The notes beneath the pieces were generated by a model. That model did no database searches. It saw only the letters and a program-made list of their open reading frames with translations, and was not told the origin of the DNA. The translations under genes and the position numbers were made by a program. From Rhizobium sp. ASV8 (GTDB taxonomy: Bacteria > Pseudomonadota > Alphaproteobacteria > Rhizobiales > Rhizobiaceae), in contig NZ_JAELUG010000054.1 of assembly GCF_016429255.1 (NCBI RefSeq), forward strand, positions 1 to 42,412: a stretch of 42,412 nt of DNA, given 5' to 3'. Positions 25,771 through 33,160 of the stretch are shown here, piece after piece (the stretch's first letter is position 1; every line of letters starts with the position of its first letter).

Positions 25771-26189
25771 TGCCCCACCCGGCTGCTTACCTCATTGGCG
25801 TGAACATGCCACACGTTAGGGGAGCAGGTAAACTGGTGTTGTAGCGAGCCATCTTTGAAAGTTACTGATCAAACTGCGGAAATTATTTCCGCAGGCTCCA
25901 AATCAGCAGCCATCTTGAGCTATCCCAATCGTCCAGCCATTGTAGTGAAGATCGAATGTCCAACATTCGTGGTAGCCGAATGCCTACAAAATGGAGATGT
26001 CGGCGCGACTCCAAGTGATGATCGAGAGGGGCCGTGAACAAACCGGCAGCTCTTCTCTAAGAAACGATAGCGGCCGCTCGAATTGGCGCACATGAGGTGT
26101 GGGAATGATCCTACTTGGACGCTAAAGAGGGCCGCTATCGCTGTCGATCTAACCAATGCGCCAAGCCTTACAACAAGTTCAGGTCCTGC
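25771..26189. other. Intergenic region upstream of hsdR, no gene seen
   Basis: 419 bp between hsdR and the ImmA-like gene; both are on the minus strand. It contains a perfect palindrome (25875-25893) about 105 bp before hsdR and no open frame with recognisable similarity. The hsdR promoter should lie here. Confidence 0.5.
25875..25893. promoter_or_regulatory. Perfect 19-bp palindrome upstream of hsdR
   Basis: TGCGGAAATTATTTCCGCA: 9-bp arms around a single central T. Its 15-bp core CGGAAATTATTTCCG recurs exactly at 32809-32823 near the right end of the element. A dimeric regulator site or a shared mobile-element sequence are both possible. Confidence 0.6.
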
Positions 26190-27047
26190 CTATCGCCGCT
26201 TCCGGCGGCTCGGCCAGGGCAGATTGCCGTCAAGCTCACGCAGGCCATAGGTCTGTTCTTCCCATTGCTTGCGCTCGCGAGGCGCCGGAACATCATCCTC
26301 TTCAAACCATAGTAGCGTGAGGGTCTGATCCCACTGATCGATATGCAGAACATCTTCGAAGAGACCGTCGCCGCCGTCCCAATGCTCAAGCCATTCATCG
26401 GCATGGGCTTCCTCTGGTCCTGACGACTTTTCGCCCCCTCGTGCTCGTGCGCTGTATGAACCCGCTGGCAGGAGCGATCCGGGCCTGATCCAGCCTTTTG
26501 CCTGGCGTAGAGCCGCAGATCGGGCGCTGTAGCGAACCTTGCCGCCTTCAGAGACGACGAAAGCGCAGAGATTTTTCGAGAATGTTGCAAAACGCGAGCC
26601 GGTTGAAAGAAGCGATGCGTCGAAATCGTCGGCAAGAGTTCGAACGGCCGCCATGCCAATTTCCGCTAGGTCAACCTGCGGCTTGAAGAGCTTATAGGGA
26701 AGAAGCAATTCGGCGGCAAAAACGTCGCAGAAAATCTCGCCTTGGGGCCGTCTGCTGAAACTCCAGCTTGGCTGGCTATGATCGGGGGCGATTTCTAAAA
26801 CCGCGTGGGCGACCTCATGGCAGACGGTGAACCGCTGGCGCCTACCATTCTGATTGCAATTCACACAGATATTGTACTTGCCATTTGGTTTCCTGAACGA
26901 CCAGCCATCTTCGCCGTCGTTCAAGGCTTCCTTTTTGATCGTGCCGCCGATTGCTGCCGCATAGGCCTCGACCGAGACCGGCTGCGCAAGAGGGCCGCAT
27001 TTGCCAACAAACGAACGTGCCGCTGCAGCAGCTGACAGCTCATCCAT
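26190..27047 (-). CDS. ImmA/IrrE-like metallopeptidase
   Basis: 285-residue soluble zinc peptidase. The active site is HEVAH at residues 77-81 in RFTVCHEVAHAVLEI; the downstream GEIFCDVFAAELLLP segment supplies the third ligand, probably E104. The C-terminal ~130 residues are a family-variable domain, acidic near the end. Such enzymes cleave a partner XRE repressor (ImmA-ImmR of ICEBs1; CapP-CapH in CBASS) to release transcription when damage or phage DNA is sensed. Its gene overlaps the XRE gene by 8 bp, so the two are co-transcribed; the divergent ubiquitin-like operon is the likely target. The sensing signal is not visible. Confidence 0.88.
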   Translation of the reverse strand: MDELSAAAAARSFVGKCGPLAQPVSVEAYAAAIGGTIKKEALNDGEDGWSFRKPNGKYNICVNCNQNGRRQRFTVCHEVAHAVLEIAPDHSQPSWSFSRRPQGEIFCDVFAAELLLPYKLFKPQVDLAEIGMAAVRTLADDFDASLLSTGSRFATFSKNLCAFVVSEGGKVRYSARSAALRQAKGWIRPGSLLPAGSYSARARGGEKSSGPEEAHADEWLEHWDGGDGLFEDVLHIDQWDQTLTLLWFEEDDVPAPRERKQWEEQTYGLRELDGNLPWPSRRKRR

Positions 27048-27426
27048 CGTCGTCCTCCATCATCATGCGCCGGATGCGCGCGAGCGAAGTTGCGTAGTCT
27101 GCGCGCGCGCCGCGATTGACGACAGTGGCCAGCATCTGCAGCTCATCAGCGCTGATGCTCTGATCCTTGCGAACAAATTCCAAGATATTCGAATCGATAT
27201 TCGTGTGGCGCGCGAGGTAGCGTAAAATGTCGCCATCCCGCTTTGAGGCTGAAAGCGCCTTTGCGAGCTTTTCTAAAACGTCTTCCGACGGGGCTTCCTT
27301 GGCGCCCGTTTCCAGCCGATGGATATAAGCGTGATCGACCTCGCTGCGCTGGCCCAGATCCCTTAGGCTCAGCTTTTTTTCTTCTCGTAGGCCTTTCAGC
27401 CACACGCCCAGTGCTGTGTCCGGCAT
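27040..27426 (-). CDS. XRE-family repressor, partner of the ImmA-like protease
   Basis: 128-residue DNA-binding protein. The N-terminal lambda-repressor-like helix-turn-helix spans about residues 7-45 (WLKGLREEKKLSLRDLGQRS and HAYIHRLETG), followed by a helical region (LEKLAKALSAS, ISADELQMLATVV) likely to dimerise and be cut by the partner protease. An AAGGAGG precedes ATG 27426. Upstream, two palindromes of the form TTGTC-N6-GACAR lie in the divergent promoter region; the first overlaps promoter boxes in both directions. It should repress itself and the multi-ubiquitin operon. Confidence 0.88.
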   Translation of the reverse strand: MPDTALGVWLKGLREEKKLSLRDLGQRSEVDHAYIHRLETGAKEAPSEDVLEKLAKALSASKRDGDILRYLARHTNIDSNILEFVRKDQSISADELQMLATVVNRGARADYATSLARIRRMMMEDDDG

Positions 27427-27461
27427 ACACCCTCCTTGACAAACTCTACAAAATTTACCAT

Positions 27462-27479
27462 GTTGTCTGCGTGGACAAC
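27462..27479. promoter_or_regulatory. Operator O1 and divergent -35 boxes
   Basis: GTTGTCTGCGTGGACAAC is a palindrome with 6-bp arms around a 6-nt centre. Its rightward half TTGTCT (27463-27468) is followed after 17 nt by TAATCT (27486-27491), a plausible promoter for the multi-ubiquitin operon, and the leftward half supplies TTGTCC for the XRE gene. A repressor here would block both. Confidence 0.72.
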
Positions 27480-27530
27480 GTGCTCTAATCTGACATCAAC
27501 CAGACTAGGGCTTTTTCTTAACCCTAGATG

Positions 27531-27546
27531 TTGTCTGGCTGGACAG
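27531..27546. promoter_or_regulatory. Operator O2
   Basis: TTGTCTGGCTGGACAG repeats the O1 half-site (TTGTC, 6-nt centre, GACA), 68 bp to the right and 61 bp before the multi-ubiquitin start codon. It lies downstream of the proposed promoter and could act as a roadblock or loop with O1. A CTAGGG/CCCTAG inverted repeat (27505-27527) lies between the two operators. Confidence 0.65.
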
Positions 27547-27607
27547 CAAGATGCCACTGGCCGAGGGTAAACGCAAGCGCCGCCGGAGGCGGGAAAGGAC
27601 ATGATTC

Positions 27608-28060
27608 ATGCAGGACATTGCCGCGGCGCACATCGTGCGTATCCATATCAATCGCGTGGCGATCAACTCGCCTAATCCAACTACGGGCGAGGCGCTCTAT
27701 TCATTGGCCGAAATTCCGAAGCGAGAAAAGCTCTATCGCGAGGTTGCAGGCGATGAAGAGGATGAGCGAATTCCGCGCGATGAGACGCCGGTCCATTTGA
27801 AGCGGGATCAGCATTTTTACAGCCAAAAAGTCTTCGACATTCTCGTCAACGGCGACGACCACGAGATCGATACCAACCACATCACGTACGCACGCGTGGT
27901 CGATCTCTATCTTGGGCAGGGCGGCCAGCCCTCGAACGAATATCTCGTCAAATACTCCCACGGCCCGGTAGAAAACCCAAGCGGCACGCTTGCACCCGGT
28001 CAGAAAGTGAAGGTGAAAGATGGAATGCGCTTTCGGGTTGCCGGAACTGGCGAATCATAA
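27608..28060 (+). CDS. Multi-ubiquitin domain protein (tandem ubiquitin-like modifier)
   Basis: 150-residue protein with two beta-grasp ubiquitin-like repeats. Repeat 1 covers about 8-70 (IVRIHINRVAINSPNPTTGE), repeat 2 about 73-147 (KVFDILVNGDDHEI, ARVVDLYLGQGGQPSNEYLV, VKYSHGPVENPSGTLAPG and KVKVKDGMRFRVAGTGES). The family's usual end is KVKxGMxFNVTxTDKS, and this protein ends GTGES, so a short tail would have to be trimmed to expose a C-terminal glycine. It is first in an operon with an E1-like enzyme (41-bp overlap) and a DUF6527 protein; the set is a bacterial ubiquitin-like conjugation system. GGAAAGG precedes the start. Confidence 0.88.
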   Translation: MQDIAAAHIVRIHINRVAINSPNPTTGEALYSLAEIPKREKLYREVAGDEEDERIPRDETPVHLKRDQHFYSQKVFDILVNGDDHEIDTNHITYARVVDLYLGQGGQPSNEYLVKYSHGPVENPSGTLAPGQKVKVKDGMRFRVAGTGES

Positions 28061-29222
28061 TCCCTTCCTCAGGGATCTGGATGAGACGGGATATCTGATC
28101 GACTTTATCGGCGGGTATCTCGTGATCTACGGTCTGCCCTATCTGGATGGCCAAGGCGGTCTGCACTATGGCGACTGGGTGAGCCCGCTAGATCTGGAAG
28201 GCGCGGTCATCGGCCCGCCCTCCAATCATCAGGCATGGTGGCGGGGCGTCAGGCCCTGCGACCAGCAGGGGCGGGCGCTCCGGCTTGGCGGTGGCGACGG
28301 TGTCGTCACCGTGACGCCTGAGCTGATCACGACGAGTTCATTTTCGTACAAGCTGATGGATGAGCAAGGCGTGATGTGCCCGTATCAGTCGTTCGAGGAA
28401 AAGGTGCGTACCTACCTCGATACGATTACGACGCCGGCGACCAATGCCTATCCGAATGCGACGCCCCTGCGCGCGATCGCTGTGAAGGCTGCTGTCCAAG
28501 GTTCGCCGCTGCGCTTTCCCGACACTATGTCCGCGCGCTACCATCTCAATGACCTTTCGGCGCGCTTGCGCGGCAAGAAAGTTGCCATCGTTGGCCTTGG
28601 TGGAACAGGCGCCTTTATTCTCGATTCCGTGGTTCGTACCCATCTCGCGCAGATCACGCTGTTCGACGATGACAAGGTCCATCTCCACACGATTTTCCGG
28701 TGGCCGGGCTTTATCCCCGGCGCCATCGGCAAGCTTAAGGTCGAGGCCTTGGCTACACAGTATGATAATTGGCATGCGGGCATTGTTCCGGTCGCCGAAC
28801 GCATCACGGCCGACAATGTCACGCGGCTTGGTGAATTCGATTTTGTTTTCGTCTCGGTCGATGAGGGGCCGGCGCGGCTGCTTATTGTGGACTGGTTGAG
28901 TAAGAACGACCTTCCCTTCGTCGACTGCGGCATGGGCCTCAATCGCTCAACCGTTGGGCTCAGCGGTTTCGTGCGCATTACGGGCACCGACCGTGAAGCC
29001 TTCGACAACAATAGGGGCACGGTGCGTCTGCCTGTCGAGAACGCGAAAGCTGACGAATACCGTAAGCAGGCGCAGATTCCTGAACTGAATGCCCTGAATG
29101 CCAACATGGCCGTGATCCGTTTCAAGCAGCACTTTGGAATGCTGGATCGGGAGAGTGCTGCGACTGCCACAATCTTTGATACCGTAACCTTCGAGATGGA
29201 ACTGGCGGGGGAACCCAGATGA
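28020..29222 (+). CDS. ThiF/E1-like activating enzyme with N-terminal extra domain
   Basis: 400-residue enzyme. Residues ~185-400 are a ThiF/MoeB/E1 adenylation domain: nucleotide loop VAIVGLGGTGAFI (GLGGTG, 192-197), FDDDKVHLHTIFR (215-227), and LPFVDCGMGLN with C303. It would adenylate the C-terminus of the upstream ubiquitin-like protein. Residues 1-170 are a separate domain (LIDFIGGYLVIYGLPYLDGQ, GPPSNHQAWWRGVRPCDQQG) of the DUF6791 kind; H70 and C80 lie in a segment reminiscent of an E2 active site, which would make this an E1-E2 fusion, but I am not certain. It overlaps the modifier gene by 41 bp and the DUF6527 gene by 4 bp. Confidence 0.85.
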   Translation: MECAFGLPELANHNPFLRDLDETGYLIDFIGGYLVIYGLPYLDGQGGLHYGDWVSPLDLEGAVIGPPSNHQAWWRGVRPCDQQGRALRLGGGDGVVTVTPELITTSSFSYKLMDEQGVMCPYQSFEEKVRTYLDTITTPATNAYPNATPLRAIAVKAAVQGSPLRFPDTMSARYHLNDLSARLRGKKVAIVGLGGTGAFILDSVVRTHLAQITLFDDDKVHLHTIFRWPGFIPGAIGKLKVEALATQYDNWHAGIVPVAERITADNVTRLGEFDFVFVSVDEGPARLLIVDWLSKNDLPFVDCGMGLNRSTVGLSGFVRITGTDREAFDNNRGTVRLPVENAKADEYRKQAQIPELNALNANMAVIRFKQHFGMLDRESAATATIFDTVTFEMELAGEPR

Positions 29223-29629
29223 GATTTCGCTATGAAGCCGTCCAGCGCATACCCAAGCCTTTGATGCCCGGCGTCGTCTACCACAGCGAGGAATTCGAGA
29301 TCGGAGCCTTGTTATGCGCTTGCGGCTGTGGTCATCGTGTCTCTCTGCTGGTGCCAGACAGCCACCAAGTCACTGAACAGTATGGAATGGCGACGGTGCG
29401 CCCGTCGATCGCTGTTTGCGATGCACCATGCAATTCGCATTACATCATTACGGCCGGCGAGGTTGAGTGGCTGCGCGCTTTCAATCCCGCCCTATCAAAA
29501 GCAGTAATGCGCGAACAGATCGCACGTCATGCGCACGGAGACCCCAGACGTCTGTCCCTCCTGCAGCGCGTGTTGGCCGCGCTGGGCAGCGCCTGGGCGT
29601 GGCTCACCTCATCCGAGTCGTCGCGGTAA
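29219..29629 (+). CDS. DUF6527 family protein of the ubiquitin-like operon
   Basis: 136-residue protein with a compact zinc-binding pattern: LLCACGCGHRV (C33, C35, C37, H39) and CDAPCNSHYIITAGEVEW (C67, C71, S73, H74). The C-x-S-H-Y motif is the hallmark of DUF6527, which occurs as the third gene of multi-ubiquitin/E1 operons and has been proposed to process or remove the modifier as a peptidase. The last 40 residues hold a hydrophobic stretch (LAALGSAWAWLTS). The start codon overlaps the E1-like stop (ATGA), so the three proteins are translated as a unit. Confidence 0.82.
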   Translation: MRFRYEAVQRIPKPLMPGVVYHSEEFEIGALLCACGCGHRVSLLVPDSHQVTEQYGMATVRPSIAVCDAPCNSHYIITAGEVEWLRAFNPALSKAVMREQIARHAHGDPRRLSLLQRVLAALGSAWAWLTSSESSR

Positions 29630-29779
29630 TCTTTGCTACAGGCAGGCTGGAATCCAGTCTGCATTAGGTCAACGGGCAACAGGCAGAGCAGCAATGCTCT
29701 CTGAGAAACTCGCTGTTCCACTTGCGTGTTCAGAAAAATGAAGTGATGCTTGTGTTTAATCTCTGGTAGCGAGGCATGC

Positions 29780-30445
29780 ATGTCTGTTCTCGACATTCCC
29801 CTGCGAAAGGCGCTGCAACTTTTCTATGCACCGCAGCCGTTGCGCGCGAAAATTTTGAAAGAGGATATCCGGCTTGACCGCAAAAAGGAATCTGGGGGGA
29901 GTAGGAGCCGCGGTGGCGATTTCTATTTACCTTTCTGGTCAGATGTCAAAACGCATATCTCAGGTGATGGCGATCTAACTCCGCTGATAGATGTCCGTAT
30001 CTCGTCAAACAAGAGCTACAAGAGACTATATTCGCTGCTGAAGGACGGAGTGCTCGAATTGCTCAGTGCGAAACTGCGTTGGTCAAACGAACCAATAGAG
30101 ATCGTTGCCCAAAGTGTGCATGGCAATCTGCACATCCGAGACTTGCGGGGAACGATCCGAGTAAAGGATGCACTGCATGCCCGCGTCAGGGAAGAATATG
30201 TCCGCGTTGTTTACCCCTATTTCAGCGAAGAGCCAGCGCTTCCCGAAGAGGGTGGAAGACTGGGCCTGTGGGTGATGCAACAAGCCCTTAAAGAATTCGG
30301 TTCGAGCGACATGCGTATCATAGACCCACTTCGCCGGACATTTTTCTCGCCCATAACTACACCATTGCAAGGCAACGAAGAATCCGTCTTCCGTTCAAAT
30401 TACAGGTCGCTGGTCGACGACTGGGAACGTTTGAAGCGCGAATAA
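29780..30445 (+). CDS. Unrecognised protein downstream of the ubiquitin-like operon
   Basis: 221-residue soluble protein that I do not recognise. It opens MSVLDIPLRKALQLFYAPQP, has a basic glycine/serine-rich turn (KKESGGSRSRGG), and a middle region LYSLLKDGVLELLSAKLRW followed by HARVREEYVRVVYPYFSEEP; no cysteine cluster, no catalytic motif I can name. ATG 29780 has GAGG five bp upstream and was preferred to an in-frame start at 29750. It lies 150 bp after the DUF6527 gene on the same strand and could be a target, effector or unrelated cargo of the element. Confidence 0.7.
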   Translation: MSVLDIPLRKALQLFYAPQPLRAKILKEDIRLDRKKESGGSRSRGGDFYLPFWSDVKTHISGDGDLTPLIDVRISSNKSYKRLYSLLKDGVLELLSAKLRWSNEPIEIVAQSVHGNLHIRDLRGTIRVKDALHARVREEYVRVVYPYFSEEPALPEEGGRLGLWVMQQALKEFGSSDMRIIDPLRRTFFSPITTPLQGNEESVFRSNYRSLVDDWERLKRE

Positions 30446-30788
30446 GTGGGCTTAGAGTTTACCTTCAAACGAGGAAATGGCGGAGTTTACGATCGTGGCC
30501 GATTTTTTGGCCTGTCCCGCCCTTTTTTGTCGTCGTGCCGAACGCCGGCTCTCAATTGGGCGTCGGATGAAGGAAAAACGAGGGCGCAGCCGAAATGCAC
30601 TCCCCTGCTTGGATGGCAACGCACTCTCAGATCGTGGCATTTTGCGCCAGTTGTGGTACATCGTGCATACTTTAATACATCTGGGTGGTTGGATTTTAAG
30701 TCGGGCCCACCCTGGTTGTCTATTGATTTTAAATAGACCATAAATCGCATTCAGATATATTTGCATGAATGTTTTGGGGAGGGTATCA
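30446..30788. other. Intergenic region, no gene seen
   Basis: 343 bp between the unknown gene and the dual-OB gene. The right part (30665-30770) is AT-rich with ATTTTAAATAG-type stretches, fitting a promoter for the dual-OB/DUF488 cassette. A short plus-strand frame at 30446-30736 has no recognisable similarity and I do not call it. Confidence 0.5.
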
Positions 30789-31472
30789 ATGGCAGCGGGT
30801 TACGCGAAGACTATCATTTGCTTAGCAAATTCACGCAAAATTTCCGGCAGATGCATCGCAGGTAAAGAGATTGGCGCCACAGGTGTTGGTGGCTGGGTCC
30901 GGCCAGTCAGTGCTCATGAGCACGGCGAACTTTCAGAGTTGGATCGGCGTTACCAAGATGGCACGGATCCAAAACTTCTCGATGTAATCTCAGTTCCTAT
31001 GGCGCAACCGAGCCCGCACGGCTATCAGGTTGAAAATCACCAGATCGATCCCAAATTCTATTGGACGAAAGTTCGCGCGGCGACGCAGGCCGAGATTGCT
31101 GCTTCTGTTGACAACGCTCTTGGTCCGCTATGGGACAATCATTCGTCGAGTTATAACGGCAGTCATGACAGACTGACCGAGGAGGCCGCTGCTCAATTTG
31201 GAAGGTCGTTGCGTTTGATATCTGTTACCGACCTCCAGATCGTCGTAGGAGTGGAAGGAGCGGAATTTGGCAATGGCAAACGGAGAGTACGTGGTCACTT
31301 CTCGTTGAACGGCATGCATCACTTGTTAAGTGTGAGCGATCCGGTCGTTGAACGGCAGTATCTGGCCGGGCAAGATGGTACATACAATGTGGGCGTTGCC
31401 AAGCTCTGTATCAGCTTAGGTGAACCTTACCAAGGTTACGCCTATAAGCTTATTGCGGGCGTTTTGCTGTAA
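30789..31472 (+). CDS. Dual-OB-like domain protein
   Basis: 227-residue soluble protein. Its opening KTIICLANSRKISGRCIAGKEIG and GVGGWVRPVSAHEHGELSE match what I know of the dual OB-containing domain family, in which two OB folds presumably bind nucleic acid; the second half (LRLISVTDLQIVVGVEG, RVRGHFSLNGMHHLLSVSDP) fits a second barrel. The function is not known. ATG 30789 was chosen for the strong GGGGAGGG before it. It heads a cassette with two DUF488 genes (33 bp and then 1 bp spacing), so the three probably act together. Confidence 0.75.
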   Translation: MAAGYAKTIICLANSRKISGRCIAGKEIGATGVGGWVRPVSAHEHGELSELDRRYQDGTDPKLLDVISVPMAQPSPHGYQVENHQIDPKFYWTKVRAATQAEIAASVDNALGPLWDNHSSSYNGSHDRLTEEAAAQFGRSLRLISVTDLQIVVGVEGAEFGNGKRRVRGHFSLNGMHHLLSVSDPVVERQYLAGQDGTYNVGVAKLCISLGEPYQGYAYKLIAGVLL

Positions 31473-31504
31473 GAGATCCACGTTGGGTTGAACGGAGAGG
31501 TAGG

Positions 31505-32119
31505 ATGATAGACGCGGTTTACAGCATCGGTCATTCCAATTTGACTTATGAGCGGTTCCTTGCCCTGTTGCGTCAAGCGGGCGTGACTGCTGTTGCCGAT
31601 GTAAGGACTGCTCCCTACTCGCGTCACACTCCGCAATTTAATAAGGACACGCTCAAAGAGGAGTTGCGAAGAGACCATGTAAAATATTCCTTTTTGGGTA
31701 AAGAATTAGGCGGACGTCCCAAGGGAAACCAATTCTACTGTGACGGAATTGCCGATTACGAGCGCATGGCGCAAGCACCCGAATTCAAAATCGGTATTGA
31801 GAGAGTGCTTGAAGGCTCCCGACAGTACCGGGTCGCTCTAATGTGCTCCGAACATGATCCGTTGGATTGTCACCGCTGCCTTCTGGTTGGAAGAGCGCTG
31901 GTGGAGCGTGGCCTTCAGGTTAAACATATCCAATCTGACGGCCGAATTGTAAGCCATGATCAGATCGAACGCCGGCTTCTTCAGTTAGCAGGCGGGCACG
32001 ACGCTGATTTATTCATCCCCTATACCGATCAGTTGGCAGAAGCCTACCGAAACCGAGCGCGAAAGGTGGCTTTCCAATTGCCCGCCAGCCAATCCGCTAA
32101 CTCTCTAGCGGCAGAGTGA
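31505..32119 (+). CDS. DUF488 family protein A
   Basis: 204-residue protein of the DUF488 family. Signature elements: YSIGHSNLTYERFLALLRQAGV at the start, VADVRTAPYSRHTPQFN (25-46), FLGKELGG (63-70) and the cysteine motif LMCSEHDPLDCHR (C114-S-E, C122-H-R). The family has an alpha/beta fold with these conserved cysteine and arginine residues at the presumed active site, but no proven reaction. Strong GGAGAGG before the start. The C-terminal ~40 residues are an extension without similarity. Middle gene of the cassette with the dual-OB protein and a second, divergent DUF488 protein. Confidence 0.88.
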   Translation: MIDAVYSIGHSNLTYERFLALLRQAGVTAVADVRTAPYSRHTPQFNKDTLKEELRRDHVKYSFLGKELGGRPKGNQFYCDGIADYERMAQAPEFKIGIERVLEGSRQYRVALMCSEHDPLDCHRCLLVGRALVERGLQVKHIQSDGRIVSHDQIERRLLQLAGGHDADLFIPYTDQLAEAYRNRARKVAFQLPASQSANSLAAE

Positions 32120-32120
32120 A

Positions 32121-32567
32121 ATGAATAAAGTTAATGTTTCCACAATTGGATTTACGAAGAGCAATGCTGAGCAATTCTTCGAGCGCCTGCTAAACGCCGG
32201 CGTCAAGAAAGTGATAGACGTGCGCTTGCATAACACATCCCAGCTTGCTGGATTCGCCAAAGCGGATGATCTAGCGTATTTTCTCAAAAAAATCGGCGGA
32301 ATAGAATACGTGCATCAATCCTTATTGGCGCCGGTTGATAGCATACTCAAGGCATACAAAAAAGAGAAGGGCGATTGGAGTGTCTATCAAGGACAGTTCT
32401 TGAATCTAATGGCGGACCGAAAAATCGAGAGTCGGTTGAGGCCGGAGATGTTCGAAGGTGCATGCTTGCTTTGTTCCGAGGCAACTCCTCACCATTGTCA
32501 TCGACGACTGGTTTGTGAATATCTGAACGAAAAGTGGGATGGCCGCCTTCAAGTGCGCCATCTTTAG
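32121..32567 (+). CDS. DUF488 family protein B
   Basis: 148-residue DUF488 protein with the same skeleton as protein A but different loops: STIGFTKSNAEQFFERLLNAGV, KVIDVRLHNTSQLAGFAK, and LLCSEATPHHCHR (C118-S-E, C126-H-R). It lacks the LGKELGG loop and instead has IEYVHQSLLAP. The start codon follows the previous stop codon by 1 bp, so translation is coupled. Having two unlike members side by side suggests a heterodimer or two substrates. The stop at 32567 is the last intact coding sequence in the element. Confidence 0.88.
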   Translation: MNKVNVSTIGFTKSNAEQFFERLLNAGVKKVIDVRLHNTSQLAGFAKADDLAYFLKKIGGIEYVHQSLLAPVDSILKAYKKEKGDWSVYQGQFLNLMADRKIESRLRPEMFEGACLLCSEATPHHCHRRLVCEYLNEKWDGRLQVRHL

Positions 32568-32869
32568 TAAACATTTGAGAAATATGTCTTCATCGATTTT
32601 GCAGCGTTTCGTGGGACCGCGTCGAGGCGTGATCAGAGTAGGCGAATAAGCCAGCGAAAAGGTGCACACCGGCCAGCATCGACATACGTTGTCGTACCCT
32701 CAGTTAACTGGACGCCAGTTGTGGTGGGATCGATTACTTCCGATCCAGTCACGAAATAGAGGAACGAAGCCGCCATCGCACAATGGCCGCGGCGGCGTAG
32801 CCTGAAAACGGAAATTATTTCCGCTTCAGACCGTTGTTGACTGGTGCCCAAAAAGCTACGGAACGCATT
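32568..32869. other. Non-coding stretch at the element's right end
   Basis: 302 bp with no recognisable gene on either strand. It contains the second copy of a palindromic core at 32809-32823. GC content and composition vary, fitting joined debris. Confidence 0.45.
32809..32823. repeat. Second copy of palindromic core
   Basis: CGGAAATTATTTCCG is identical to the core of the palindrome before hsdR (25877-25891). Here it sits beside transposase debris, with different flanks. Confidence 0.6.
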
Positions 32870-33160
32870 CTACCCGCCAAAAATCGTCTCGATGACTTCC
32901 CGCCTCTTGGATGGTTTCCGGGCGATTTTGATCCCGATGCTAGCGAACCACCGGAACAGATGGTCGTATTCCAACCGTTCCATAACAGCCGCTCGGAGCG
33001 CATCGACCATAAAGGTTATAATAGCATAGAGGGCAACAGCTACCAGGCGTAGTAGATGCGGCCCGATCGAGGAATAGAGGGCGGCAAACCTCGTTCCAGC
33101 AACACCTGCGCCTCGTTCGACTGGCCTGATTATCTGGAGCGGATGGTCGTAGCTACACAA
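32870..33160 (-). pseudogene. IS5-family transposase remnant (5' part)
   Basis: The minus-strand translation reads YDHPLQIIRP, then TRFAALYSSIG, LLRLVAVALYAI and VMERLEYDHLFRWFASIGI. These match in order the N-terminal segment of IS5/IS1182-type transposases (usually DHPLR..R..., F..LYS..GRPS.PPE.LL.A.LLQ..YS.RSER.LMERL.Y.LLFRWF). The central GRPSIPPE is partly lost, and no DDE catalytic part follows, so only a decayed 5' fragment remains. No flanking inverted repeats are recognised. Confidence 0.65.

Noticed and set aside
25855..26037. Small 60-residue frame upstream of hsdR
   Set aside because: It begins at the region of the palindrome, has no ribosome site and no similarity.
27505..27527. 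CTAGGG/CCCTAG hairpin as a terminator or riboswitch
   Set aside because: The stem is only 6 bp with an 11-nt loop and lies before the first gene of the operon; too weak to call as a separate element.
32633..32851. 72-residue minus-strand frame near the IS remnant
   Set aside because: No recognisable similarity, no ribosome site and position in scar DNA.
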